NCBI GenBank assembly: GCA_035653595.1
Contig: DASRBO010000106.1
Coordinates: forward strand, 1-64,000
Reading direction: 5' to 3'
From: DASRBO01 sp035653595
Lineage (GTDB): Bacteria > Actinomycetota > Acidimicrobiia > Acidimicrobiales > JAJPHE01
Length of the DNA stretch: 64,000 nucleotides
The notes under the pieces were generated by a model. It worked only from the letters and a program-made list of their open reading frames with translations. It searched no databases and was not told the origin of the DNA. Shown one piece after another: positions 10,507 through 19,860 of this stretch (position 1 is the stretch's first letter; every line of letters starts with the position of its first letter). The translations under genes and the position numbers were made by a program.

Positions 10507-10553
10507 CAGGAGCCTGGGCCCGGACGGCGGGCAGCGCTGACAACAACTTCCAT
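10506..10553 (-). CDS. Short leader ORF coupled to rpmB
   Basis: An ATG at 10553 lies eight bases after a strong AGGAGG and opens a 15-codon frame (MEVVVSAARRPGPGS) that ends in TGA at 10506-10508, overlapping the rpmB ATG as TGATG. This explains how rpmB, which has no ribosome binding site of its own, could be translated. A leader peptide that couples or regulates L28 translation is the simplest reading; a spurious short ORF is also possible. Confidence 0.5.
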   Translation of the reverse strand: MEVVVSAARRPGPGS

Positions 10554-10586
10554 CTCGACGACCTCCTGAGAAGACATGACTGAGCA

Positions 10587-10609
10587 ACCGAGCGGGTGGG
10601 CCGCTCGGT
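10587..10609. other. 9-bp stem hairpin in the rpmB leader region
   Basis: A perfect 9-base stem, ACCGAGCGG with CCGCTCGGT, around a GTGGG loop. It lies upstream of the rpmB leader ORF and also within the 5' region of the divergent hydrolase gene. It is too far from a T-run to be a clear terminator and may be an mRNA leader structure. Confidence 0.4.
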
Positions 10610-10785
10610 CGGTCGCGCGGTGGCGCTGGTACTCAGTCAGGAGGCGTCAGGCACACGTTCCCCTTGGTGCTGGGCGACGGCCCGACGCTACCGAGCCACC
10701 GCGGCCGGGTCCTGCGAATTTCGGGGCGGCGGTAGATGGGGCGTTCGGTGATGGTGCATCATCGTTCCGACGAGAGGGGAACCGG

Positions 10786-11736
10786 ATGGACGTGCGCGAC
10801 TACCTCGACTCCACGGGAAGGTCCGACCGGCTGAGCGGCGGATCACGGCGAATCCCGGTCCGGACCGATGCCGGCACCTTCGAGGTGTGGACCAAGCGGG
10901 TCGGGAACAACCCCGCCCTGAAGGTCCTCCTGCTCCACGGAGGTCCCGGCTGTACCCACGAGTACCTCGAGGCGTGTGACAGCTTCCTGCCGGCGGCTGG
11001 CATCGAGTACTACTACTACGACCAGCTCGGTTCGGGCTTCAGCGACCAACCGCAGGACCCCTCGCTGTGGGAGCTCGATCGCTTCGTCGACGAGGTCGAC
11101 CAGGTCCGGGTGGCCCTGGGACTCGACCGGACCAACTTCGTCCTGTACGGACAGTCCTGGGGCGGCCTGCTGGCGATGGAGTACGCCCTGACCCATGCGG
11201 AGCACCTCAAGGGCCTGGTGATCTCCAACATGATGGCGAGCTGCCCGGCGTACAGCGCCTACGCCGAACAGGTCTTGATGCCGCAGATGGACCAGCGGAT
11301 TCTGGCCCAGGTGAAGAAGCTGGAGGCCGAAGGCGACATCGACAACCCGCGGTACATGGAGCTCCTGATCCCTCACTACTACGAGCACCACACGCTTCGG
11401 ATGCCTCAGGCCCAATGGCCCGATCCAGTGCAGCGCGCCTTCGCCCACATCAACCCGGAGATCTATGTCCCCATGCAGGGCCCGTCCGAGCTGGGCATGA
11501 GCGCCGATGCCAAACTGTCGTCCTGGGACCGATTCGAGGATCTCGCATCCCTCGACGTGCCGACCCTGGTGATCGGCGCCCGCTACGACACCATGGATCC
11601 GGCGTACATGGAGAAGATGGCGGACCGCCTGCCGCGTGGGACCTATCTTCACTGCCCCGAGGGAAGCCATCTGGCCATGTACGACGATCAGGAGACCTAC
11701 TTCGCCGGCCTGGTCGACTTCCTTCATACGCTTTAG
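10786..11736 (+). CDS. proline iminopeptidase-like alpha/beta hydrolase
   Basis: A 316-residue protein with the features of the prolyl aminopeptidase (S33) family: HGGPG oxyanion motif at residues 51-55, nucleophile elbow GQSWGG with Ser124, a DQLGSGFSD segment, an acidic residue in the GARYDTMDP loop and a C-terminal GSHLAMYD His. Family members release N-terminal proline from small peptides, often in cell supply or antibiotic biosynthesis. No signal peptide. The ATG at 10786 has GAGAGGGGA upstream; a longer upstream frame exists but lacks this site. A DinB gene follows eight bases later, so the two are likely co-transcribed. Confidence 0.8.
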   Translation: MDVRDYLDSTGRSDRLSGGSRRIPVRTDAGTFEVWTKRVGNNPALKVLLLHGGPGCTHEYLEACDSFLPAAGIEYYYYDQLGSGFSDQPQDPSLWELDRFVDEVDQVRVALGLDRTNFVLYGQSWGGLLAMEYALTHAEHLKGLVISNMMASCPAYSAYAEQVLMPQMDQRILAQVKKLEAEGDIDNPRYMELLIPHYYEHHTLRMPQAQWPDPVQRAFAHINPEIYVPMQGPSELGMSADAKLSSWDRFEDLASLDVPTLVIGARYDTMDPAYMEKMADRLPRGTYLHCPEGSHLAMYDDQETYFAGLVDFLHTL

Positions 11737-11743
11737 GGGTGAG

Positions 11744-12247
11744 ATGAGCGAGACGCTCCTCGTCCTGTTCCGGGACAAGACCTGGGCCACCCTGGCGCTG
11801 ATCGAGTTCTGCCGTGGGCTCGGCCCCGGGGTTCTGGACGCCACCACGCCCGGCACCTACGGGACGATCCGCTCGACACTCCGGCACCTGGTCGACTCCG
11901 AACAGGGCTATCTGGAGCTGGCGTCGGGCGAGAGCATGGGCGACCGCCTGGCGCCGGGTGAGAACTCGCTCGATGAGCTGGCGGCCCGCATGGAGCGTTT
12001 CGCCCTGGCGTGGGAGCGGTTGCTCGCCCAGCCGGAAGCGGCCGGCCGCGAGGTCGTCTCGTCGGACGGGTGGCGAATGGTGGTGGCGGTGCCCATGGCG
12101 GAGGCCATCCACCACTCCGACGACCATCGCGGCCACGTCATGTCGATCCTGGGCGCCCACGGCTTCGAGCCGCCCGAGCCCAACGGCCTCGACGTGTGGG
12201 GCTACGCCATCGAGGCTGGGCTGATGACACCGGTCGACCAGGCCTGA
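11744..12247 (+). CDS. DinB family protein
   Basis: A 167-residue four-helix protein of the DinB superfamily, which includes thiol-dependent enzymes and metalloproteins. The conserved histidines are visible: His in RHLVDSEQGY near residue 47 and the C-terminal HHSDDHRGHV motif, typical of DinB metal ligands. The start has AGGGGTGAG upstream and follows the iminopeptidase gene by seven bases. A real role is not known; many DinB proteins act as thiol S-transferases for bacillithiol or mycothiol. Confidence 0.75.
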   Translation: MSETLLVLFRDKTWATLALIEFCRGLGPGVLDATTPGTYGTIRSTLRHLVDSEQGYLELASGESMGDRLAPGENSLDELAARMERFALAWERLLAQPEAAGREVVSSDGWRMVVAVPMAEAIHHSDDHRGHVMSILGAHGFEPPEPNGLDVWGYAIEAGLMTPVDQA

Positions 12248-12329
12248 CGAATCCCCTGCCCGGGGCTCCGGACCGCCATAGGCTGGCGACGGCCGGCCAC
12301 GGGGCCGGAGGAAGACCCTGGGGGCGACC

Positions 12330-12887
12330 ATGACGACCCTGCCGGATCGGCCCAACACGGCGCTGCTGGTGATCGACGTCCAGAACGACGTGGTCGCTCG
12401 CTCCCACAACCGCGACGAGGTGATCGCCAACATCAACACCCTGATCGGGAAGGCAAGGGCCGAGGCCGTGCCGGTGGTATGGGTCCAGCACTCCGACGCC
12501 GGGCTTCCGCGGGGGAGCGACGGCTGGAAATACGTCGGCGAGCTGCTCCGTCTGGACGACGAGCCGCTGGTGGAGAAGAACTACGGCGACTCGTTCGAGG
12601 CGACCGACCTGGAACAGGTGCTGGCCCAGCGCAGGGTCGGCCGGGTGATCGTGACCGGCGCCCAGACCGACGCCTGCATCCGCTTCACGATCCATGGCGC
12701 CTTCGCCCGGGGATACGACGTGACTCTGGTGGGCGACGCCCACACCACCGAGGACCTCAGCGCCTACGGGGCGCCCTCGCCCCAGCAGGTCATAACCCAC
12801 ACCAACCTGTACTGGAGCCAGCAGAGCGCCCCCGGACGCTCAGGGGCGACCGTCGCCACCGCCGACGTGCGCTTCGACTCGGCGTAG
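12330..12887 (+). CDS. isochorismatase-family cysteine hydrolase
   Basis: A 185-residue protein of the isochorismatase-like superfamily. The catalytic triad of the family is complete: Asp16 in VIDVQND, Lys83 and Cys116 in GAQTDACIRFT. It has the length of a single-domain amidase, so it may be a nicotinamidase-like or N-carbamoyl-type amidohydrolase; substrate residues cannot be assigned. It is convergent with the following gene, ending 7 bases before it. Confidence 0.8.
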   Translation: MTTLPDRPNTALLVIDVQNDVVARSHNRDEVIANINTLIGKARAEAVPVVWVQHSDAGLPRGSDGWKYVGELLRLDDEPLVEKNYGDSFEATDLEQVLAQRRVGRVIVTGAQTDACIRFTIHGAFARGYDVTLVGDAHTTEDLSAYGAPSPQQVITHTNLYWSQQSAPGRSGATVATADVRFDSA

Positions 12888-12894
12888 GCGCTGC

Positions 12895-13824
12895 TCAGCC
12901 GCAGAGGGCCTCGCAGTCGTTGATCACGGCGGTGGCGATTCCGAGGAAGCGCCGCTCCTCGGGGCTACCGGGGCGGTGTCGCACGGACCACTCGACCTGG
13001 CGGAGCACCAGGTGGCACAGGTATACGACCGTCCAGTCCTCCCCGCTGGTGCGCAGGGCGGCCTCCCACAGGGCCGGGCGGGTGGCGGGCAGGTCGTAGG
13101 AGTAGAAGAGAAGGGTGGCCAGGTCGAAGCCCCGGTCGCCCTGGCCGGCACCGGCGAACGGGATGTTCCAGTCGACCACGCCGGTCAGGACCCCGTCCCC
13201 ATGCAGGATGTTGGCCGGGTTCAGGTCGAAGTGCAGGACATCGCGGTCGTTGACCGGGCTGGACGCCCGGGCCAGGGCCAGGGTCATGAGCCGGTCGAGC
13301 AGCTCGGAGGTGTCCGGCCGGGACCGCATGGTCGAGTGCAGGCAGTAGCCCTCCCCCCCGCCGGCGATGGTGGCCACCAGCCACTGGGGCCATGGAGGCC
13401 GGGCCAGGTCACCCGCCCCGGCCTGCAGTTCGACCACCTCGAGCAGGCGGGGGAGCAGGGCGGAGAAGAGCCGGGGCTCCGGGGCCCGGCCGGGGCCGGT
13501 CTCGAGGAGTCGCCCGGGCAGCTGCTCCTGGACGGTGAAGACCACGCCGGGGCCCTCCCCGACGGCGACGATCCCCGGTACCGGATAGCCCCTCGCCCCC
13601 AGGGCGGCGACCTGCCGGGCCAGGCGGTGCTGGTTGTCCAGTACGCCGGTGCCGGCCGGCATCGTCTTGAGGACCAGGCCGGCCGAGCCGGCCCGGATGA
13701 AGAAGGTCGCCCTCGATTCGCCACGGGGCGTCGGACCGAGCCAATCGACCGCCTGGCCCAGCGCCCGCTGCACGGCGGCCCGAAGTTCGGGGGCGGGCGC
13801 CTGCTCCCGCCGACGGACTACCAA
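12895..13824 (-). CDS. aminoglycoside phosphotransferase (APH)-family kinase-like protein
   Basis: About 309 residues with the C-terminal half of an APH-type fold: the catalytic loop HFDLNPANILH and the metal-binding DWN motif (VVDWN) are clear, together with an N-terminal VLK strand. APH-family proteins phosphorylate antibiotics or, more often, small metabolites such as choline or thiamine. Start is uncertain: TTG at 13824 avoids a long overlap with the upstream phosphatase gene (stop at 13835) but lacks a strong ribosome binding site. It is the last gene of a minus-strand operon with a histidine phosphatase and a methyltransferase. Confidence 0.7.
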   Translation of the reverse strand: MVVRRREQAPAPELRAAVQRALGQAVDWLGPTPRGESRATFFIRAGSAGLVLKTMPAGTGVLDNQHRLARQVAALGARGYPVPGIVAVGEGPGVVFTVQEQLPGRLLETGPGRAPEPRLFSALLPRLLEVVELQAGAGDLARPPWPQWLVATIAGGGEGYCLHSTMRSRPDTSELLDRLMTLALARASSPVNDRDVLHFDLNPANILHGDGVLTGVVDWNIPFAGAGQGDRGFDLATLLFYSYDLPATRPALWEAALRTSGEDWTVVYLCHLVLRQVEWSVRHRPGSPEERRFLGIATAVINDCEALCG

Positions 13825-13834
13825 TGAGTCGGCT

Positions 13835-14410
13835 TCACGCCCGTAGGGCCCCGGGCCGCAGCACGTACTCCCAGCCCTCCTGCCACTCGAACTCCTCCCG
13901 CAGTAGGTCGACCAGGTCGCGCCCCCCGAGGAAGTGGTCGAGGCCGAAGCGGGTGGCGAGGTGCCCGACCACCAGGACCCGAGCGCCGCTCCATCGCAAG
14001 GGCAGGTCGGCGAGGAAGCGACCCATCCGAGCCACGGCCTGGGCCCAGCTCTCGCCGCCCGGATAGGCCTGGTCAAGATAGGCCTGTCGGGTGTCGTGCA
14101 CGACGGAGCGCTCGGCCCCATTGAGGCTCCCGTAGTCACACTCGCGCAGCCTCCAATCCTTGAGCACGGGGATGCCGCTTCCGCCCAGGGCTATCTCCAC
14201 CGTCTCGACCGCACGGTCCAGGTCCGAAACGAAGACGGCGGCCAGCCCGTCCTCGCGCCGGCGCTCGCCCAGGCGGACCGCGGTCTCCCGCCCGGCGGCG
14301 GACAGCCGGCCTGGCAGCCATCCGGTGGCCACCCCGGTCTCGTTGTCCTCGGTGATGGCGTGCGTCTCGTAGACGATCGTGATGTCCGACCCGGCGGCGG
14401 TGCTGGTCAT
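13835..14410 (-). CDS. histidine-phosphatase superfamily protein
   Basis: A 191-residue protein of the histidine-phosphatase (phosphoglycerate-mutase-like) superfamily. The usual RHG at the active site is replaced by THA (His17 in YETHAITEDNE), as in an actinobacterial subgroup; the SDLDRAVETVE, LRECDYGSLNG and VVGHLATR segments supply the other pocket residues. The start ATG overlaps the stop of the upstream methyltransferase gene by four bases (ATGA), which indicates translational coupling. It is the middle gene of a three-gene operon. Confidence 0.75.
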   Translation of the reverse strand: MTSTAAGSDITIVYETHAITEDNETGVATGWLPGRLSAAGRETAVRLGERRREDGLAAVFVSDLDRAVETVEIALGGSGIPVLKDWRLRECDYGSLNGAERSVVHDTRQAYLDQAYPGGESWAQAVARMGRFLADLPLRWSGARVLVVGHLATRFGLDHFLGGRDLVDLLREEFEWQEGWEYVLRPGALRA

Positions 14411-15213
14411 CGGCAGACCAGGCACCCGCTGTGAGTGTCCACCACGAAGGCCCCGGCCCGTCCCAGCTCGGCCTCCACGTAATCGGTCACGAAGCCGGCG
14501 AGGTCCTCCATCGACAGCTCGCCCGACTGCACGAGGCCCATGCTGCCGACGTAGTCCAGGACTGGGCCGACCGCGTCGAGCTCCAGGCGGGCCCGCACCT
14601 CGTGCCGCTCGATCCGGGCGAAGGCGCTCGAGAGCAGGGCGACGCCCTCGTCGAGGCGGAGCCCGGAGAGCGGGGCCGTACGCTGCGTCACCCCGCCGGC
14701 GGGCGCGAGCATGGCGTCGAGCTGTCGCAGGTGATCCCGTCCGTTAAGGACCACCAGGACGCGCCCGCCGTCGCGCACCACGCGGCGCAGCTCCGCCACC
14801 GCGGCCCGAGGATCGGGGACGTGGTACAGCATGTGCATGGCCAGGGCCACATCTGCCTGGCCTGCTGTCAGTGGGAGGCTGGCGGCGTCGCCGACCACTG
14901 CCTCCACCACGGGCGCCGCCTGCCTCACCGCCCGGACCATCCCCTCGGAGAGATCCACACCGATCAGAGAACCGTCGTGGCCACGACGGCGCAGGACGGC
15001 CAGGTAGGCACCGTTGCCGCAGCCGACGTCAACCACCGTCTCGACGCCCCTAATGCCGGCCAGATCGAGCGCCCAGGCGGGAAGGTCGATGCGGGGCCGT
15101 TGGAAGGCATAGATGGACTGCCTGGCGACGAGGTTTCCGGGGTCGGCGTACTGGACGGTGCGCAGGTAGCTGCGGTCGGTCCACTCTCCGTCGATCCGGC
15201 CCGCCTTCCCCAT
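14407..15213 (-). CDS. class I SAM-dependent methyltransferase
   Basis: A 268-residue methyltransferase. Motif I VVDVGCGNGAYL (about residues 61-72) binds S-adenosylmethionine, followed by a GVDLSEGM acidic-loop motif, a VGDAASLPL motif and an LRRVVRDGGRVLVV post-motif, all typical of Methyltransf_11 enzymes. It is the first gene of the three-gene minus-strand operon; its stop overlaps the next start. The substrate is unknown. A CLVC pair at the very C-terminus is unusual for the family and could be a metal or redox site. Confidence 0.8.
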   Translation of the reverse strand: MGKAGRIDGEWTDRSYLRTVQYADPGNLVARQSIYAFQRPRIDLPAWALDLAGIRGVETVVDVGCGNGAYLAVLRRRGHDGSLIGVDLSEGMVRAVRQAAPVVEAVVGDAASLPLTAGQADVALAMHMLYHVPDPRAAVAELRRVVRDGGRVLVVLNGRDHLRQLDAMLAPAGGVTQRTAPLSGLRLDEGVALLSSAFARIERHEVRARLELDAVGPVLDYVGSMGLVQSGELSMEDLAGFVTDYVEAELGRAGAFVVDTHSGCLVCR

Positions 15214-15237
15214 TAGATCGATGTTAGGGCCGAAGGC

Positions 15238-15651
15238 TCAGCTTCCTCCCATCGCCCGGCGTATGGCCGCGATCCGACCGTCGACCGTGTCCTGCGGATG
15301 GGCCAGGCTGGCCTCCTCGAGAGCATCGAGGTCGGTGGGGCATGACACGACAACAGGAGTGTCGGGATGACCCTTCCGTCCTTCGGCCAGGATGTGACGG
15401 CAGGCCGCCTGCTCCAGGGGCAGGCCGCAGACGACCACGTCAGCCGCGTCCCACAGCTCGCACTGGCCTTCGACGAGGTACGGGCAGGCGTCGACCTGGT
15501 CGCCCACGGGACCCGTGCACACGGCTACCTCGAAGCCGGCGCTGCGGTAGCGCCCGAAGTCGCCGAACCATGCCACGGCCGGGTCCTCGATGAGCACCTT
15601 GATCCGCCCGTGATCCCCCCGCTTCCACTCGGCGGTTCGCCGCTGGTCCAT
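15238..15651 (-). CDS. Hypothetical Cys-rich protein, receiver-like
   Basis: A 137-residue protein that I do not recognise. Its alternation of a short strand (RIKVLIEDP), a Gly/Asp turn and later VVVCGLPL and TPVVVSC strands recalls a receiver-like or Rossmann-type alpha/beta fold. There are six cysteines at residues 45, 56, 64, 75, 84 and 104, spread evenly, which may form a metal or disulphide set. It ends 24 bases before the methyltransferase gene on the same strand, so it could be the first gene of that operon. No homologue can be named. Confidence 0.5.
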   Translation of the reverse strand: MDQRRTAEWKRGDHGRIKVLIEDPAVAWFGDFGRYRSAGFEVAVCTGPVGDQVDACPYLVEGQCELWDAADVVVCGLPLEQAACRHILAEGRKGHPDTPVVVSCPTDLDALEEASLAHPQDTVDGRIAAIRRAMGGS

Positions 15652-15808
15652 CGCTGCGCTCCAACGGGTGTCTAGGTATGGAGCCGGTCCATCCGGTCCG
15701 CTGGCTAGAGGATGCGGTGCCGTGGACGGGATCTGAAGGGGTCTTCCGTCCCTTTGTGAGGGACCGGCAAGCTCACCGGGGCTGGCCCGATTGGGCCAGG
15801 ATGCGCCC

Positions 15809-17274
15809 GTGCCGATGTCCTCCTACGTGGCCAACCTGCGCGCCCAGGTCGGCCGTGCCCTGCTCCTCCTGCCCGCCGTGGCGGTGCTGCCTCGGGACGA
15901 CGATGGTCGTCTGCTGCTGGTCCGCCATACCCACACCGGACAGTGGGGGAGCCTGGGAGGCGCCGTCGATCCGCGGGAGTCTCCAGAAGATGCCGGCCGG
16001 CGCGAGACCCTCGAGGAGGTCGGGCTCGACGCCCAGCTCGGCGCCCTGCTCGGTGCCTTCGGGGGCACGCCCTACGAGGTGACCTACCCGAACGGAGATC
16101 GGGTGGTCTACGTCGTCGTGGCCTACCTCGCCCGCGTCAGCGGCACCCCCGTCCCGGACGGTGAGGAGACCACCGAGGCCCGCTGGTTCGGCCCGGGCGA
16201 GCTGGAGGGGGCGGACCTCAACCCCGCTGGTGAGGGCGATGCTGGGCGAGCTGGGTTGGTTGGGCATCCCCTGATGCGCCGCCGCGGCGCCCGGTACCGT
16301 CACCGGGTGGCAGCTCGTGCGGTCGACCCTCCGCCGGCTGAGGCAGGGCCCTCGGTCGCCGAGGTGAGGGCGGTCCTTGCCGAGGTGGGCGCGCCGGCCG
16401 ATGTGGTGGAGCTGCCGCCCGATCTGGGATCCCGCGGTCGCCACCACGTCTTCGTCTTCGACGAGGTGGTGGTCAAGCTCGACCTGAGTTCCGACGGTCG
16501 CCGGGCCCTCAGGGAGATGAGCGCCCTGGAGCTCCTGACGCCGACCGACCTGCCCGTCCCGCGCCTCCTGGGCTCCGGGCAGTGGCGGGGAGCGAGGCGG
16601 TGGGTGGCACAGTCGCGATTGGCAGGCGACCCGCCGCCCGACGCCCTGCTGCTCGCCCATGCGCCGTCGCCGGGTCTGGCGGCGGCCATGGGCGCGGTCG
16701 GCGCCCGGCTCCACGCCGGCCCGACCCCGCCCGGCTTCGGGACCTGGGCCCACGGTCCGGTGAGCCTGGCCGAGGACCACCGGCGGCTGGCGGGGAGCGT
16801 CGCCGGCATGGCCGAGGATGCCGGGCTCCTGGGCGACTCCGAGCTCCGGCGCCTGTTGGAGGAGCTGGACCGACTACGCGAAGCGCTCGACTCGGCTCCG
16901 GCCGTTCCGGTGCTCGCCCATCGCGACGTGCAGGCCCGAAACGTCCTCGTGGACTCGACTGGCGCCCTGGCCGGCCTGCTGGACTTCGAGACCGCTGGCG
17001 GTGGGGACCCGGCTGAGGACTTCAGCCGATTCGCCCTGGACTGGTCGGGCCCTGCGTTCGCCGCCTTCTGCGACGGCTACCACCGGGCCGGAGGGCGGCT
17101 CGATGCCGATGCCCCTACCCGAGTGGCCCACCACGCCCTGGCTTGGGCGCTGGTCATCTTCGCCTACGTCGGGAAGCTGGCGCCGGATTACGTGGAGCCG
17201 GCCCGCCAGGCCTGGGCCCGGATAGAGGCGGGCGAGCGGCCCGACCTGGGCAGGGTGGTGGGGCCGGTGCCGGG

Positions 17275-17278
<4 letters not shown>
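15809..17278 (+). CDS. Nudix hydrolase and APH-type kinase in one ORF (apparent frameshift fusion)
   Basis: One open frame of about 489 residues. The first 150 residues are a Nudix hydrolase: the Nudix box (GAVDPRE...RETLEEVGL) is complete. The rest is an APH-type kinase with HRDVQARNVLV and DFE motifs. At the junction (16222-16225, CCCC) the downstream sequence reads in the +1 frame as a coherent Nudix C-terminus, LVRAMLGELGWLGIP, ending in TGA at 16272-16274, which overlaps an ATG (16274) in the kinase frame as TGATG. Removing one C would yield two coupled genes. Either a recent one-base insertion fused them, or this is a sequencing error. Start is GTG 15809 (AGGA upstream) or ATG 15815. 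Confidence 0.75.
16222..16274 (+). other. Putative frameshift site joining Nudix and kinase frames
   Basis: From 16222 to 16274 the two reading frames cross. In the frame one base later, codons from 16227 give LVRAMLGELGWLGIP then TGA, a normal Nudix ending. The ORF that remains open instead runs GEGDAGRAGLVGHPL and continues into the kinase. A homopolymer of four C at 16222-16225 is the likely site of the one-base difference. Confidence 0.55.
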
Positions 17279-18311
<1,033 letters not shown>

Positions 18312-18315
<4 letters not shown>

Positions 18316-18542
18316 GTCGGGTCGTCAGCCAGGGTCGACAGCAGCCGCTGCTGGCGGGCCAGGTTCTCCCGTAGGGCGCGCTGGAAGCGACGGTCCTTGC
18401 GGCGGCCCGCCACCAGGGCGGCGATCGCCTCGCGGGCGACGTCGGACACGGTGCGCCCCTCGACGTCGGCGACGGCCTGAAGCTGGTCGGCGACGGTGGG
18501 GTCGAGCCGCAGGAGGATGTTCTTGGTCGCTCCGCTGGTCAC
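18312..18542 (-). CDS. Ribbon-helix-helix (RHH) transcriptional regulator, antitoxin-like
   Basis: A 76-residue protein with a ribbon-helix-helix signature: a NILLRLDPTVADQL strand, an ADVEGRTVSDVAREAIAAL helix pair, then a basic coiled tail (RRKDRRFQRALRENL). RHH proteins are the usual autoregulated antitoxins of Doc/Phd-like and other pairs. The start is GTG at 18542. There is no Shine-Dalgarno sequence, and the -10 box ends six bases before the GTG, so the transcript is probably leaderless. Its promoter carries a perfect 18-bp palindrome, which is the expected autoregulatory operator. Confidence 0.75.
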
Positions 18543-18570
18543 GGGTCCATTATAGCGTGATATCACGCTA
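18543..18570 (-). promoter_or_regulatory. Promoter and palindromic operator of the RHH gene
   Basis: A perfect 18-bp palindrome TAGCGTGATATCACGCTA spans 18553-18570. On the minus strand it runs directly into TATAAT (18549-18554), then GGACCC, then the GTG start at 18542. So the -10 box is embedded in the end of the palindrome, transcription would start at or near the GTG, and bound protein would block the promoter. The palindrome also overlaps the stop codon of the upstream MFS gene. Confidence 0.7.
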
Positions 18571-19765
18571 GCGCCAGCCGCCTTACCGCAGGCGTGACCA
18601 GTAGCCAAGCCGTCAGGACCACCCTGGCCCCGGCCATGAGGGCCAGGGTCCCCACCGGCCCCAGGGTCGCCAGCGACAGTCCGGCCAGGGCGGTCCCGAT
18701 CGGCAACCCTCCGTAGGACACCAGGTCCACCAGACCTCCCACCCGTCCCCTCAGCCGGTCGGGGATCAGCCGGAGCCGGAAGGTCGCCTGAGCCACGTTG
18801 GCCACCTCGAGCACGGCGACGTTGGCAGCCCACGTTGCCCCGATCGCCACCGTGGTCCGGGTGGCGATCAAGAGGGGGAACAGCAGCGCGCCCAGTGTGG
18901 TAGCGACCATGAAGGTCGGTCCCATGCCCACCCGCTTCATCAGCCGGGGACCCAGGACCGCGCCGACCATGCCGGCGCCGGCCGAGGCGGCGAAGATCGC
19001 TCCGATCGCCGCCGGCGTGGCGTGGGCCCGGCGCTGGGCGGTGACGATCAGGACCAGGGCGATGCCGGCGAAGAGGATGTCGCCCAGACCTCCGGCCAGG
19101 CTCATTACCCGCAGCGCCGATTGGCGCCACAGGAACCGCCAGCCCTCTCTGGCGTCGGCGAGCAGGCTCCGGTGGTCCTCCTGACGGTCGGCCTGCAGCG
19201 GTCTGCGCAGGGCGAGGATGGAGACGATCGACACCGCGTAGGTGGCGGCATCGGTGAGGAAGGGGATGGCCCGCCCGATCTGGAACAGGGCGCCGCCCAC
19301 CGCCGGGCCGAGTAGGTCGGTGGTACCGAGGATCACCGAGTCCTGGGCCACCGCCGCCGGCAGTTGCTCGTCGCTCACCACATTGGGGAGGGCGGCCGAC
19401 ATCGCGGTGTTGTGGAACACGTAAAGGGAGCCTTCGAAGACGGCGGCCGTGGTGATCAGCAGCAACGAGGGATGTCCCAGGTAGACGTCGATGGCCACCG
19501 CCAGCCACGCCGCTCCCCTGCCGGCGTCGCAGGCCAGGAGGATGCGCCGACGGTTCCACCGATCGGCAGCCACTCCGGCGGGCAGCGCCAGGATGAAGTA
19601 GGGAGCGCCGTTGGCGGCGGCGACCAGCCCGGCCCGGGCGGGTGACCCGGTCACCGACAGGACCAGGAGCGGGAGGGCGATAGCCGACACCCCCGAGCCC
19701 AGGCTGGAGACCAGGCGGCCGGACCACAGGACGACGAACGGCCGGTTGCGCCAGAGGGAGGTCAC
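18563..19765 (-). CDS. MFS transporter (exporter type)
   Basis: A 400-residue major facilitator with about 11-12 hydrophobic segments. It has the MFS motif A-type loop (GVAADRWNRRRILL) after TM2 and the pattern of the EntS/drug-exporter branch (WRNRPFVVLWSGRLVSSLGSG start). It lies upstream of the RHH gene on the same strand, but the RHH promoter separates them. The substrate is unknown. It probably exports a small hydrophobic compound. Confidence 0.8.
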   Translation of the reverse strand: MTSLWRNRPFVVLWSGRLVSSLGSGVSAIALPLLVLSVTGSPARAGLVAAANGAPYFILALPAGVAADRWNRRRILLACDAGRGAAWLAVAIDVYLGHPSLLLITTAAVFEGSLYVFHNTAMSAALPNVVSDEQLPAAVAQDSVILGTTDLLGPAVGGALFQIGRAIPFLTDAATYAVSIVSILALRRPLQADRQEDHRSLLADAREGWRFLWRQSALRVMSLAGGLGDILFAGIALVLIVTAQRRAHATPAAIGAIFAASAGAGMVGAVLGPRLMKRVGMGPTFMVATTLGALLFPLLIATRTTVAIGATWAANVAVLEVANVAQATFRLRLIPDRLRGRVGGLVDLVSYGGLPIGTALAGLSLATLGPVGTLALMAGARVVLTAWLLVTPAVRRLALA

Positions 19766-19860
19766 CAGGGCGGGGCGGTCGGGGGTGGAGCAGTCAGACT
19801 GTAGGGCCGGTGGGTGGCGCCGGGCTCGTGTTTACCGGACGGCCGGTTACGTGCCGTCGG

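Noticed and set aside
10576..10785. An upstream extension of the iminopeptidase frame to 10576
   Set aside because: The added sequence is basic, has no ribosome binding site at its start and overlaps the rpmB leader hairpin; the ATG at 10786 has a good site.
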